From contig CAYUIQ010000279.1 in NCBI GenBank assembly GCA_964444795.1, positions 1-10,894 on the forward strand: a DNA stretch of 10,894 bases, written 5' to 3'. The position numbers and the translations under genes were made by a program. Below, piece by piece: positions 1 to 6,418 of the stretch. Origin of the DNA: JABMRP01 sp964444795 (GTDB taxonomy: Bacteria; Planctomycetota; Planctomycetia; Pirellulales; Thermoguttaceae). The notes under the pieces were generated by a model. The model was not told where the DNA came from and ran no database searches. It worked only from the letters and a program-made list of their open reading frames with translations. How positions within the stretch are numbered: the stretch's first letter is position 1; every line of letters starts with the position of its first letter.

Positions 1-28
1 TCCGCTGCACGCCGAGCCGGCGATCCAC

Positions 29-50
29 AAAAGGGCGATCAGAATCGCCC
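29..50 (-). terminator. Possible intrinsic terminator hairpin (minus strand)
   Basis: A perfect 7-bp stem (33-39 pairing with 44-50, GGGCGAT/ATCGCCC) closes a 4-base loop. Read on the minus strand it is followed directly by four T residues (complement of 29-32). The GC-rich stem and T-run fit a short intrinsic terminator. The T-run is weak, and the nearest recognised minus-strand transcript, the tRNA-Ser, ends about 440 bases away. It could instead belong to an element running off the left edge. Confidence 0.35.
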
Positions 51-126
51 GTTGGTCGCCAGCGTGTGATCGGGATGACATCAAACGGCTTCTCTCTCTA
101 CTCCGGGGCGGAAAATCGTTCCTCTG

Positions 127-420
127 GTGTTCTACGCTTCGTCGCGAGCTTTGAAAAGAAGAGGTGTCGAGGGCCGGTGCCGCATCGCGTTGCCGACCAC
201 CTCGTCCCTGATGGAGTCGTTCGTCAAGGAGTTGAACCATCGGGTCAAGGGAACGGAGAAATTCTGGAACGACGGTCGTAGCGGCGAAGCGATCCTGCAA
301 GTTCGTGCAGCCGCGTTATGCGATGATGACCGTCTGGAATCCCATCTACGGAACTGCCCCGGCAACCCATTCCGCCCCAACGCTCGATCCGAAACGCCGA
401 TTCTCACCGCCGCAAGCTAA
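127..420 (+). pseudogene. C-terminal remnant of a transposase-like protein
   Basis: From about residue 21 of this 97-residue frame (base 187), the protein reads LPTTSSLMESFVKELNHRVK, then GTEKFW, then EAILQVRAAALCDDDRL. From memory this is the usual C-terminal pattern of transposase-like proteins that are abundant in planctomycetes and resemble the ISKra4 group: an S-S-x-x-E-S segment, an R-V-K-G-T-E-K-F-W block, then an A-I-L-Q-x-R-A helix. The catalytic N-terminal part is absent. Upstream in the same frame there are stops at 67 and 76, and no good ribosome site precedes the ATG. The natural stop is TAA at 418-420. I call it a decayed remnant of a mobile element. The family name is a recollection, and the homology boundary could be anywhere between about 130 and 190. 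Confidence 0.5.
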
Positions 421-491
421 ATAAGTCCGTTCCTGCACCCGTAGAAACAGGGCCTTACGGGGTAGTAGAACGTGGCAAATCCCCCCCCTAG

Positions 492-574
492 CGGAGGGCA
501 AGGGACTCGAACCCTCAACCGATAAATCGGCACCTGATTTCGAGTCAGGCTGCTAGCCAATTCGCGTACCCTCC
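492..574 (-). tRNA. tRNA-Ser (anticodon CGA)
   Basis: Read on the minus strand, a complete class II tRNA folds. The acceptor stem GGAGGGT (574-568) pairs with GCCCTCC (499-493). The anticodon stem CCTGA/TCAGG encloses the loop CTCGAAA, giving anticodon CGA at 542-540, which reads codon UCG. A long variable arm (CCGAT/ATCGG type) identifies a serine tRNA. The T arm is GAGGG-TTCGAGT-CCCTT. The discriminator base is G at 492, as expected for serine tRNAs. The next bases on the minus strand are CTA, so CCA is not encoded and must be added after 3' trimming by RNase Z and a CCA-adding enzyme. A run of eight C residues on the plus strand (481-488) follows closely. Confidence 0.95.
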
Positions 575-590
575 GGACACGTCTGACGTT

Positions 591-619
591 AATGTACCTC
601 GCCCGCAATTCGATGACAA
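591..619 (-). promoter_or_regulatory. Sigma70-like promoter of tRNA-Ser
   Basis: On the minus strand, TTGTCA (619-614; five of six matches to the -35 consensus) is followed after exactly 17 bases by TACATT (596-591; four of six matches to the -10 consensus). The expected transcription start is near 584, leaving a leader of about 10 bases before the mature tRNA 5' end at 574. Position, spacing and strand all fit. Confidence 0.65.
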
Positions 620-825
620 GCGGGATGGTGGGGCGGAACCGTCCGGGCAGTCTCGGGATCCCCCGTGGGGCGGTTCAAGTTGGGTAGCGAGAATGGACGA
701 AAGGGATTGCAGGGGATATTCGGCCTGTTCCATGATTCCACCGAGTTGAACCATGGGGCCGTAATGAGGGGCCATTTCGGGGGGGGGTTGGTGGGCGCCG
801 AGCCACTCGCCGCCGGCCCGCCCGT

Positions 826-840
826 CGACTAGAATAGTCG
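826..840 (+). promoter_or_regulatory. Inverted repeat overlapping a -10-like box upstream of scpA
   Basis: CGACTA (826-831), a GAA spacer, and TAGTCG (835-840) form a perfect 6-bp dyad. It overlaps TAGAAT (830-835), a five-of-six match to the -10 consensus, about 77 bases before the scpA start. No good -35 lies 16-18 bases upstream. It may be a promoter with an operator, or a chance dyad. Confidence 0.3.
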
Positions 841-911
841 GAGGGCAACGCGCGCGGCATTTTCCGTATCGTTTCCTTGCCGCGTCAACAGAACACGAAA
901 GCACGCTGCCG

Positions 912-1706
912 ATGGATTTTCGCGTCGACCTGGACATCTTCCGAGGCCCGCTCGATCTGCTGCTCTATCTGGTGCGCAAGCACGAGGTCGAGATCGTCGA
1001 TATTCCGGTAGCCGTGATTACCGATCAGTATCTTCAGTTTCTCACCGTCTTGGAGCAACTGGACGTCAACGCCGTGGGCGACTTTTTAGCCATGGCCAGC
1101 ACGCTGATCGAGATCAAATCGCAACAGGTTTTGCCCCGCGCCGACGAAGTCGACCAGGAAATGGAAGATCCCCGCCGGGAATTGGTGCGGCAACTGTTGG
1201 AGTACAAGCGATTTCGCGACGCGGCCAGTATCCTGGACGAGCGGAGCCGGTCCTGGCAGGAACATTTTCCCCGAGTGGCCACCGATCTGCCGCCCCGATA
1301 CCGCAATCTGGCCGCGGAGCCGATTCGCGAAGTGGAATTATGGGATCTGGTCAGCGCCTTCGGGCGGATCATCCGCGAGACGGTCGCCGTTCAGCCATCG
1401 AGCATTGTCTACGACGACACGCCGATTCACGTCTACATCGCCAGGATTCAGTCGCGATTGGGCCAGCGCGGGCGGCTGGCCTTCAGCGAGATGTTCGAGC
1501 CGGAGATGCACAAGTCGATGCATATCGGCATCTTGCTTGCCGTGTTGGAGTTGGTTCGGCATCATCAGGTTCGCGCGGAGCAGAACGATCTGTTCGGTGA
1601 AATCTGGATTCTTCCCCGCGCCGGCGATGCGGCCCCCCTGGATCTTACCGAGGTGGACAATTACGATCATGCCGGCAGCCGCGACACGGCCGAAAGCCAA
1701 CCGTAG
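912..1706 (+). CDS. scpA: Segregation and condensation protein A (ScpA)
   Basis: ScpA is the kleisin subunit of the bacterial SMC-ScpA-ScpB condensin. It bridges the two SMC heads in the cytoplasm and helps compact and segregate the chromosome. The 264 residues match the family length. The N-terminal signature F-R-G-P-L-D-L-L-L (residues 10-18) and the helix ending in L-I-E-I-K-S-Q-Q-V-L-P (65-75) form the SMC-neck-binding half. A charged middle linker follows. The C-terminal winged-helix part (about 190-235), with L-E-L-V-R-H-H-Q-V-R-A-E-Q, would contact the SMC head cap. The last 30 residues are a non-conserved acidic tail. The ATG at 912 begins exactly where the conserved N-terminus does, although the ribosome site before it is weak. 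No scpB is seen nearby. The gene lies 21 bases upstream of the RNase Z-like gene, probably on one transcript. Confidence 0.93.
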   Translation: MDFRVDLDIFRGPLDLLLYLVRKHEVEIVDIPVAVITDQYLQFLTVLEQLDVNAVGDFLAMASTLIEIKSQQVLPRADEVDQEMEDPRRELVRQLLEYKRFRDAASILDERSRSWQEHFPRVATDLPPRYRNLAAEPIREVELWDLVSAFGRIIRETVAVQPSSIVYDDTPIHVYIARIQSRLGQRGRLAFSEMFEPEMHKSMHIGILLAVLELVRHHQVRAEQNDLFGEIWILPRAGDAAPLDLTEVDNYDHAGSRDTAESQP

Positions 1707-1727
1707 GAGCCCCGCGCGTACCCTTCC

Positions 1728-2573
1728 ATGCTCGAAGACCTGCCCGTCAAAACGCTCGTTCACCAGGGGCTCACGATCGAAGGTTTTTCCCGCGCCGCGG
1801 TACAAACGTACTGGCGAGTGCCGGAGTTGAAGCTGGGATTCGATCTCGGGGCACAGCCCTGGTCGTTCATGGGAACCTCGACCTGGTTCGTTTCCCATAC
1901 GCACATCGACCACATCCACGCCTTGCCGGTCTACGTGGCCCGGCGGCGGATGATGAAGATGGATCCGCCGACGATCTATCTTCCCGAGGGGGCCATCGAT
2001 CCGGTGCGCAACATTCTGCGACAGGTCAGCCGGCTCGATCGCGGCCGCCTGCCCTGCAGCTTGATCGCCGCCCACCCGGGCGATGAGATCGAGCTGTCGC
2101 GCGAGTCGGTGGTGACCGTCGCGGCCACCAAGCACACGGTTCCCTCGTTGGGCTACGTCGTTTGGGAGCGCCGCAAGAAGCTCAAGGCCGAGTATCAGGA
2201 TCTCGCCGGGGAGCAAATCCGCGACCTGCGGCTCTCCGGCGTGGACATCACCGACGAAGTCCGCATTCCGCAGGTGGCCTACCTGGGCGACAGCGCACCG
2301 GAAGGTCTCGACGCCACGCCCGCCATGTACGAAGCCCGGGTGTTGATCCTGGAGATGACGTTCGTCGCCCCGGGCCACCGCAAGGAGAAGATTCGCAAGT
2401 TCGGCCACATCCATCTCGACGACATCCTGGAGCGTCGCGAGCGATTCGCCAACGAAGTGGTCATCGCCTCACATTTCAGCACCCGCTACCACTCCAAACA
2501 GATCCAGAGCCACGTCCGCCGCCGCCTGCCCGACATGCTCGACGGGCGGCTGCATTTGTGGTTGGGGGAGTAG
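1728..2573 (+). CDS. Metallo-beta-lactamase-fold hydrolase, short-form tRNase Z-like
   Basis: A 281-residue MBL-fold enzyme. The metal-binding motif is H-T-H-I-D-H (57-62). The other expected ligands follow in order: H136 in K-H-T-V-P-S-L-G-Y, D188 in Y-L-G-D-S, H227 and H229 in F-G-H-I-H, and H249 in S-H-F-S-T-R-Y. The block K-L-K-x-E-Y-x-x-L-x-G (151-161) followed by S-G-V-D-I-T (170-175) closely resembles, from memory, the plant short-form tRNase Z (TRZ1 type). The motif II glycine of classical RNase Z (H-x-H-G-D-H) is isoleucine here. The likely role is endonucleolytic 3' processing of tRNA precursors using two zinc ions. A different phosphodiesterase substrate cannot be excluded. A TAGGAG sequence at 1704-1709 is 18 bases before the ATG, too far for an ideal ribosome site. 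The gene probably shares a transcript with scpA and converges on the next gene with a 7-base gap. Confidence 0.8.
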   Translation: MLEDLPVKTLVHQGLTIEGFSRAAVQTYWRVPELKLGFDLGAQPWSFMGTSTWFVSHTHIDHIHALPVYVARRRMMKMDPPTIYLPEGAIDPVRNILRQVSRLDRGRLPCSLIAAHPGDEIELSRESVVTVAATKHTVPSLGYVVWERRKKLKAEYQDLAGEQIRDLRLSGVDITDEVRIPQVAYLGDSAPEGLDATPAMYEARVLILEMTFVAPGHRKEKIRKFGHIHLDDILERRERFANEVVIASHFSTRYHSKQIQSHVRRRLPDMLDGRLHLWLGE

Positions 2574-2580
2574 TCGGGAT

Positions 2581-4641
2581 TCACCCGCGAGCCGTCCGCA
2601 ATCGGCGGCCACCGATGACGGTCAGACCGAGCAATCCCAGCAGGGCCAAGAGAATCGAAGAAGGTTCCGGCACGGCCACCGGGGCGTGGATCAGGAGCAT
2701 CGTTTCGGGATCGAAACGGCCGGCGAACAGCGAGAGCCGGACCTCATCGATCCCACCCAGGAGCGTTTCGCCCGCGTTGTTCGGGTTGCCGCCGATCATC
2801 ATCCAGCCGGCGGGCACATTCGGCGTTTGCCCATAGGTGGGGCCCACCTGGGTACCGTCGACGTACAACTGCGTGCTGCCGTTCTCTCGAACCAGGGCCA
2901 GATTGGTCCACTCGTCGAGCGTGACCGGGGCATCGAAATCCAGCACCGCGACGCCGCCGAACAGCCCCTGCCATTCGTTGCCGTTGCGAATGAGTCCAAA
3001 CCCACTGTTGCTCGTATTGCCGTTGTAGGCGAGAATGTCGACGCCCGCGTCGCTCTGCGTGTTGACCCAGGCCTCCAGCACCCAGTTGTTGTTCTCGGGA
3101 GTCACCACCGCCGCGCTGGAATAGTTTTCACCGGCCGTGCCGGTAAAGCCCATCGCCAGGCTGCTGGTCGGAGAATTCTGGTAGCCGGGCGTACCCGTCT
3201 TGTTCAGGTTCAGATTGCCCGCATCATCGATCGTTACCGGGTTGCCGGGCGATCCGGCGGCGGCCGCGGGGTCGTTTTCGCCGAGGCGGTAATGGGCAAG
3301 TACCTCGAAACTGGGCGGCAGCAACATCGCCGGATCAAAGGCGCCGGAGAACGTGGAGAGCTGCACGTCGTCGAGTTGCCCGGCGAACCCTTCCGCCCCG
3401 TTGGCCGCGTTCGCCCCGACCATGAACAGCCCATTGGGTACGTTGGGGGCCGTGCCCGTGGAACCGGCCGCTACGCCGTTGACGTACAATGTGGTCGTTC
3501 CCGCCTCGCGGACGACGGCCAAATCGTTCCAGCGGTCGAGCTGCACCGTCGCGGCGCCGAGGATCGCACGGCCGCCCAACAAGGCGCGCCATTGATTGCC
3601 CTGCCGAAGAAGCCCGTAGCCGCTGGTCGAGGTGCTGCCATTGTGGGCGAGGATGGCGTTGCCGCCGGTAGCCGTGGGTTTGGCCCGGGCTTGCAGAATG
3701 AAGTTGTCGTTGGCCACCGAGAGCACGTTGGAGTGCCCGTAGAACTCGCCGGTGGCGCCGCTGAAGTCCATCGTCAACTCCGGCCCGGCGGCCGAGAGAT
3801 ACGAACCGTAGGTCGGCGCGCCGTTCTTGGTGAGATTCGGTCCGCTGATCTCGTTGACCGTCACCGCCGCGCCCGCGCCGCCGGGAGCCGCGCCGGTGTC
3901 GCTTTCGCCGAGGCGAAACTGGGCCAGCGTGGCGTCGAGTGAGAGGTCATTGAGCGGGCTGAACTGTCCCGGCGCAAAACTGAAGACGCGAACCTGATCG
4001 ATCCGGCCGTCGAAGAACTCGGCCGCGGTGGTCGGATTCCCGCCAATGGCAAAGTCTCCGACGGGTGCATTCGGGGCTGTCCCGGTGGTGCCGGACGGTA
4101 CACCATGCGAGTAGAAGGTCGACGTCCCGTTGTGGCGGACCAAGGCCACGTGGGTCCAGTTGCCCACGCCGGCCGGTGTCGATCCGAAGATTGCTCGCCC
4201 GCCGTACAGCGCGCCGTAGTTGGCGCCAAGCCGAAACAGTCCCCAGCCGGCGTTTGAGGTGTTGCCGTTGTACGCGATCGAGGCGTTGGCGCCGGTCGAG
4301 TCGGTTTGCACCCATGCCTCGATGCCGAAATTGTCGGTCAACGACGAAACCGTCGAGCCGAGCCGATAACGCTGGTCGATGCCGTTGAAGTCGATGGCCA
4401 GTTCGCTGACGGTGGCCGGGGGACTGCCGACGTACGTGGGTGTGCCCTCGCGGTTGAGGTTCTGCCCAGCAACGGAGTCGATGGTCGACACGTTGCCATC
4501 CAGTCCGGCCGCGGCGCCGGGGTCCTGGTCGCCCAAATCGTAGAGGTTCAGCGACGTCACGGCCGATTGGGTTGGGACACCCCAAAACACGGTACCGGCC
4601 AAGACCGCTCCGATCATGCATCGTCTTACGATTGACGTCAT
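2581..4641 (-). CDS. Secreted triple LamG-like repeat protein with PEP-CTERM anchor
   Basis: Using the ATG at 4641 the product has 686 residues. That start has GGAG eight bases upstream and begins a good signal peptide (T-S-I-V-R-R, then a hydrophobic stretch, cleavage near A-x-A-like Q-S-A around residue 27). The in-frame ATG at 4656 has no ribosome site. Three LamG/concanavalin-A-like units follow with a period of about 208 residues, starting near residues 32, 240 and 448. Each opens with x-L-G-(D/E)-x-D and repeats a N-G-x-T-S-x-x-G-x-G-L core and a G-G-x-A-(I/V) strand. The C-terminus is V-P-E-P-S-S, a hydrophobic helix, then G-G-R-R-L-R, a classical PEP-CTERM sorting signal read by an exosortase, which is not encoded here. 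The protein is therefore expected in the cell envelope or extracellular matrix. Its ligand is unknown; LamG folds often bind glycans or act as structural domains. Confidence 0.88.
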   Translation of the reverse strand: MTSIVRRCMIGAVLAGTVFWGVPTQSAVTSLNLYDLGDQDPGAAAGLDGNVSTIDSVAGQNLNREGTPTYVGSPPATVSELAIDFNGIDQRYRLGSTVSSLTDNFGIEAWVQTDSTGANASIAYNGNTSNAGWGLFRLGANYGALYGGRAIFGSTPAGVGNWTHVALVRHNGTSTFYSHGVPSGTTGTAPNAPVGDFAIGGNPTTAAEFFDGRIDQVRVFSFAPGQFSPLNDLSLDATLAQFRLGESDTGAAPGGAGAAVTVNEISGPNLTKNGAPTYGSYLSAAGPELTMDFSGATGEFYGHSNVLSVANDNFILQARAKPTATGGNAILAHNGSTSTSGYGLLRQGNQWRALLGGRAILGAATVQLDRWNDLAVVREAGTTTLYVNGVAAGSTGTAPNVPNGLFMVGANAANGAEGFAGQLDDVQLSTFSGAFDPAMLLPPSFEVLAHYRLGENDPAAAAGSPGNPVTIDDAGNLNLNKTGTPGYQNSPTSSLAMGFTGTAGENYSSAAVVTPENNNWVLEAWVNTQSDAGVDILAYNGNTSNSGFGLIRNGNEWQGLFGGVAVLDFDAPVTLDEWTNLALVRENGSTQLYVDGTQVGPTYGQTPNVPAGWMMIGGNPNNAGETLLGGIDEVRLSLFAGRFDPETMLLIHAPVAVPEPSSILLALLGLLGLTVIGGRRLRTARG

Positions 4642-4704
4642 TGCTGCTTCTCCCATGGCACCCAGAGTTGCGGGTTCAATATTCTCGACAGGGCAACAGA
4701 AATC

Positions 4705-4733
4705 AGCTTAGATACGCATTTCTTGCCAGTCAA
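4705..4733 (-). promoter_or_regulatory. Putative promoter of the LamG/PEP-CTERM gene
   Basis: On the minus strand, TTGACT (4733-4728; five of six matches to -35) is followed after 17 bases by TAAGCT (4710-4705; three of six, keeping the first T, second A and last T of -10). The predicted start near 4698 leaves a leader of about 57 bases to the ATG at 4641. Confidence 0.4.
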
Positions 4734-4758
4734 GCTTTTTCCGGGATTTCGATCTGCT

Positions 4759-4764
4759 TACAAT
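4759..4764 (+). promoter_or_regulatory. -10-like TACAAT box upstream of the Tat-exported propeller gene
   Basis: TACAAT matches five of six -10 positions and lies 55 bases before the ATG at 4819. The sequence 17 bases upstream is a T-run (TTTTTC) with little resemblance to a -35 element. It sits in the 177-base divergent region shared with the LamG/PEP-CTERM gene, so both genes may be controlled from here. Confidence 0.28.
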
Positions 4765-4818
4765 GGAATCTCCCGGCTCGCCAAAGCAGACGAAGTGCCC
4801 CCCGAAAGAGGATCAGCC

Positions 4819-6084
4819 ATGAACGGCTCCCCCCCGAAACTCACCCGTCGTGCCATGCTCCGATCGGCTGCCGCCGCCGGAATCGGTGTCCTGGGCCGGT
4901 CGCGACGCAGTGCGGCCGCCGAAGCCGACGAACTGCCCCCCGTGCGTACGATCACCCGGGGGCCGAAGTTTCACTGGTTCGCTTATTACGACAAGCTCCA
5001 GTTCGACCCGACCGGGCGGTACGTGTTGAGCAACGAAGTCGACTTCGAGCATCGCTCGCCACGGCCCGACGACACGATCCGCGTCGGCATGGTCGACCTG
5101 CAAGACGGCGATCGGTGGATCGAATTGGGCCAAACTCGGGCGTGGTGCTGGCAGCAGGGATGCATGCTGCAATGGCGCCCCGGGAGCAAGACCGAGGTGC
5201 TTTGGAACGATCGACAGGGGGACCGGTTCGTTTGCCATATCGTTGACGTCACCACAGGCAAGCGGCGGACTATTCCGCACGCCGTCTACACGGTCAGTCC
5301 CGACGGACGTTGGGGCGTGGCGCCCGACTTTCGCCGGGTCAACGACATGCGGCCCGGTTACGGTTATGCGGGGCTGCCCGACCCGAATCGCGAGACGTTG
5401 GCTCCCGACGATTCGGGTATCGTACGCATCGACCTCAACTCGGGCCGGTCGGAGTTGGTCGTTTCGCTGGCCGACATCGCCCGGCTGCCGTTTCCCGGCG
5501 GCGATATTTCCAAAGCGAAACACTACTTCAACCATCTGCTGGTGAGCCCCGACGGCTCGCGGTTCGAGTTTCTCCATCGCTGGGGATTTCCCAACTGGAA
5601 AGGCGCTACCCGCATGTTGACCGCCGCGGCCGACGGCTCCGACGTTCGCGTGGTCGACCACTCGGGCCGCACGTCGCATTTCATCTGGCGCGATCCGGAG
5701 CACATCCTCGCCTGGTCGTGGCACGCTTCGCACGGCAGCGCATTTTACCTCTTCGAGGACAAGACCGGCGGCCGCGTCGAGATCGTCGGCCGAGGCGTCA
5801 TGCCCCGCAACGGGCACTGCACGTATCTGCCGGGCAACGAGTGGATTCTTAACGACACGTACCCCGATGGCCAGCGCAACCAAAAACCCTACCTGTTCCA
5901 CGTCGCCAGCGGCCGCCGCGTGCCGTTGGGCGCCTTTCATCTCCCGCCCGAGTATCGCGGCGAGTGGCGCTGCGACCTCCACCCCCGCTTCAGCCCCGAC
6001 GGCCGCACCGTCTGCATCGATTCGCCCCACACCGGGCAGGGGCGACAGTTGCATTTGATCGATATCAGCGGGATTGTGGGCTGA
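4819..6084 (+). CDS. Tat-exported beta-propeller protein (TolB / oligogalacturonate-lyase-like)
   Basis: The ATG at 4819 has GAAAGAGGA six bases upstream and starts a twin-arginine signal (L-T-R-R-A-M-L at residues 8-14, then an alanine-rich hydrophobic stretch, cleavage probably around residues 33-37). An in-frame ATG at 4723 would bury the Tat signal and is rejected. The mature part, about 385 of 421 residues, shows recurring propeller-blade signatures: F-D-P-T-G-R (62-67), V-S-P-D-G-R (159-164), V-S-P-D-G-S (242-247) and H-P-R-F-S-P-D-G-R (388-396), with a final L-H-L-I-D-I strand. This resembles TolB-type WD40-like repeats and oligogalacturonate-lyase-like proteins common in planctomycetes and Bacteroidetes. 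Lyase activity is not shown; histidines H52, H235 and H239 are possible active-site or metal residues but I cannot assign them. It would fold in the cytoplasm before export. Confidence 0.75.
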   Translation: MNGSPPKLTRRAMLRSAAAAGIGVLGRSRRSAAAEADELPPVRTITRGPKFHWFAYYDKLQFDPTGRYVLSNEVDFEHRSPRPDDTIRVGMVDLQDGDRWIELGQTRAWCWQQGCMLQWRPGSKTEVLWNDRQGDRFVCHIVDVTTGKRRTIPHAVYTVSPDGRWGVAPDFRRVNDMRPGYGYAGLPDPNRETLAPDDSGIVRIDLNSGRSELVVSLADIARLPFPGGDISKAKHYFNHLLVSPDGSRFEFLHRWGFPNWKGATRMLTAAADGSDVRVVDHSGRTSHFIWRDPEHILAWSWHASHGSAFYLFEDKTGGRVEIVGRGVMPRNGHCTYLPGNEWILNDTYPDGQRNQKPYLFHVASGRRVPLGAFHLPPEYRGEWRCDLHPRFSPDGRTVCIDSPHTGQGRQLHLIDISGIVG

Positions 6085-6089
6085 AGAAG

Positions 6090-6143
6090 AAAGGGGATGG
6101 CACCGATTCTGGCGAGAAGAGAAATCGTTGATGCCCCCCCTTT
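6090..6143 (+). terminator. Imperfect G-run/C-run hairpin, possible terminator of the propeller gene
   Basis: AAAGGGG then GGCA (6090-6102) can pair with TGCC then CCCCTTT (6132-6143), leaving a small internal loop and a terminal loop of about 29 bases. It begins 6 bases after the stop at 6084, and its right arm ends in T residues. The long loop makes it weaker than a classical terminator; it could also be an intergenic palindromic repeat. Confidence 0.3.
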
Positions 6144-6184
6144 TCCCGCTGAACGGGCAAGCAACTAGCGGAATTCCGGGGTCT

Positions 6185-6213
6185 GGGTCACTGAACAGGG
6201 GTCACAGAAACAG
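6185..6213. repeat. Tandem GGGTCAC-containing direct repeat
   Basis: Two adjacent near-identical units, GGGTCACTGAACAG (6185-6198) and GGGTCACAGAAACAG (6199-6213), lie 15 bases before the TTGACA box of the signalling operon. Adjacent direct repeats just upstream of a -35 box suit a regulator binding site, but a degraded intergenic repeat is equally possible. Confidence 0.45.
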
Positions 6214-6227
6214 CCTAAACGGGGGGG

Positions 6228-6256
6228 TTGACACGCCATTCGCGAACCAGGATGCT
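6228..6256 (+). promoter_or_regulatory. Putative promoter of the kinase-receiver operon
   Basis: A perfect TTGACA (6228-6233) is followed after 17 bases by GATGCT (6251-6256), a poor three-of-six -10 match that keeps the second A and last T. The start would be near 6263, giving a leader of about 156 bases before the ATG at 6419. A run of seven G residues directly precedes the -35 box. Confidence 0.3.
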
Positions 6257-6418
6257 GACTGAAGCAGAACCTCTATGCATTCACCGCTGGAGGCTGCAAT
6301 CGGGTGTGTTGCCGGGCTGCAAACCGCCAATGGAATGAACCAACTTCGACGCACTACCACCGGTTCCCGTGGCAACGGATTCCATATCAACAAGAAGTTG
6401 AAAAACGGGGGTAGGACG

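Larger units (their letters stand above)
575..911. other. Non-coding interval between tRNA-Ser and scpA
   Basis: No convincing gene is seen on either strand across 337 bases. Open frames here lack family resemblance and overlap the tRNA or the scpA start. The interval holds the tRNA promoter (591-619), a cluster of G-runs (755-758, 768-771, 779-787, 793-795) and a 6-bp inverted repeat around a TAGAAT box (826-840), the best candidate for the scpA control region. Confidence 0.6.
6085..6418. other. Non-coding interval before the signalling operon
   Basis: No gene is supported in these 334 bases. An in-frame ATG at 6275 could extend the kinase by 48 residues, but it lacks a ribosome site and the extension has no recognisable domain. 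The interval contains an imperfect hairpin (6090-6143), a 14/15-base tandem repeat (6185-6213) and a TTGACA-type promoter (6228-6256). Confidence 0.6.

Noticed and set aside
2..154. Frame open from the left edge, 50 codons, stop TGA at 152-154
   Set aside because: It could be the end of a gene outside the window, but it is short, has no recognisable motif and runs through the hairpin at 33-50.
421..491. Possible integrase attachment site next to tRNA-Ser
   Set aside because: No second copy of the tRNA 3' end and no integrase gene is visible in the window.
1338..2414. Long minus-strand open frame (358 codons) opposite scpA and the RNase Z-like gene
   Set aside because: It spans two genes with clear family signatures on the other strand, and its protein is a low-complexity His/Arg/Gly-rich sequence typical of antisense frames in GC-rich DNA.
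2686..3942. Plus-strand open frame (418 codons) opposite the LamG/PEP-CTERM gene
   Set aside because: The minus-strand gene has a signal peptide, three repeats and a PEP-CTERM tail; this frame is its mirror and shows no family pattern.
4813..6054. Minus-strand open frame (413 codons) opposite the Tat propeller gene
   Set aside because: The plus strand carries a Tat signal and repeated propeller motifs; the antisense frame has no domain.
6275..6418. 48-residue N-terminal extension of the kinase from the ATG at 6275
   Set aside because: There is no ribosome site before 6275, the extension has no domain, and GGGGGTAGG precedes the ATG at 6419.
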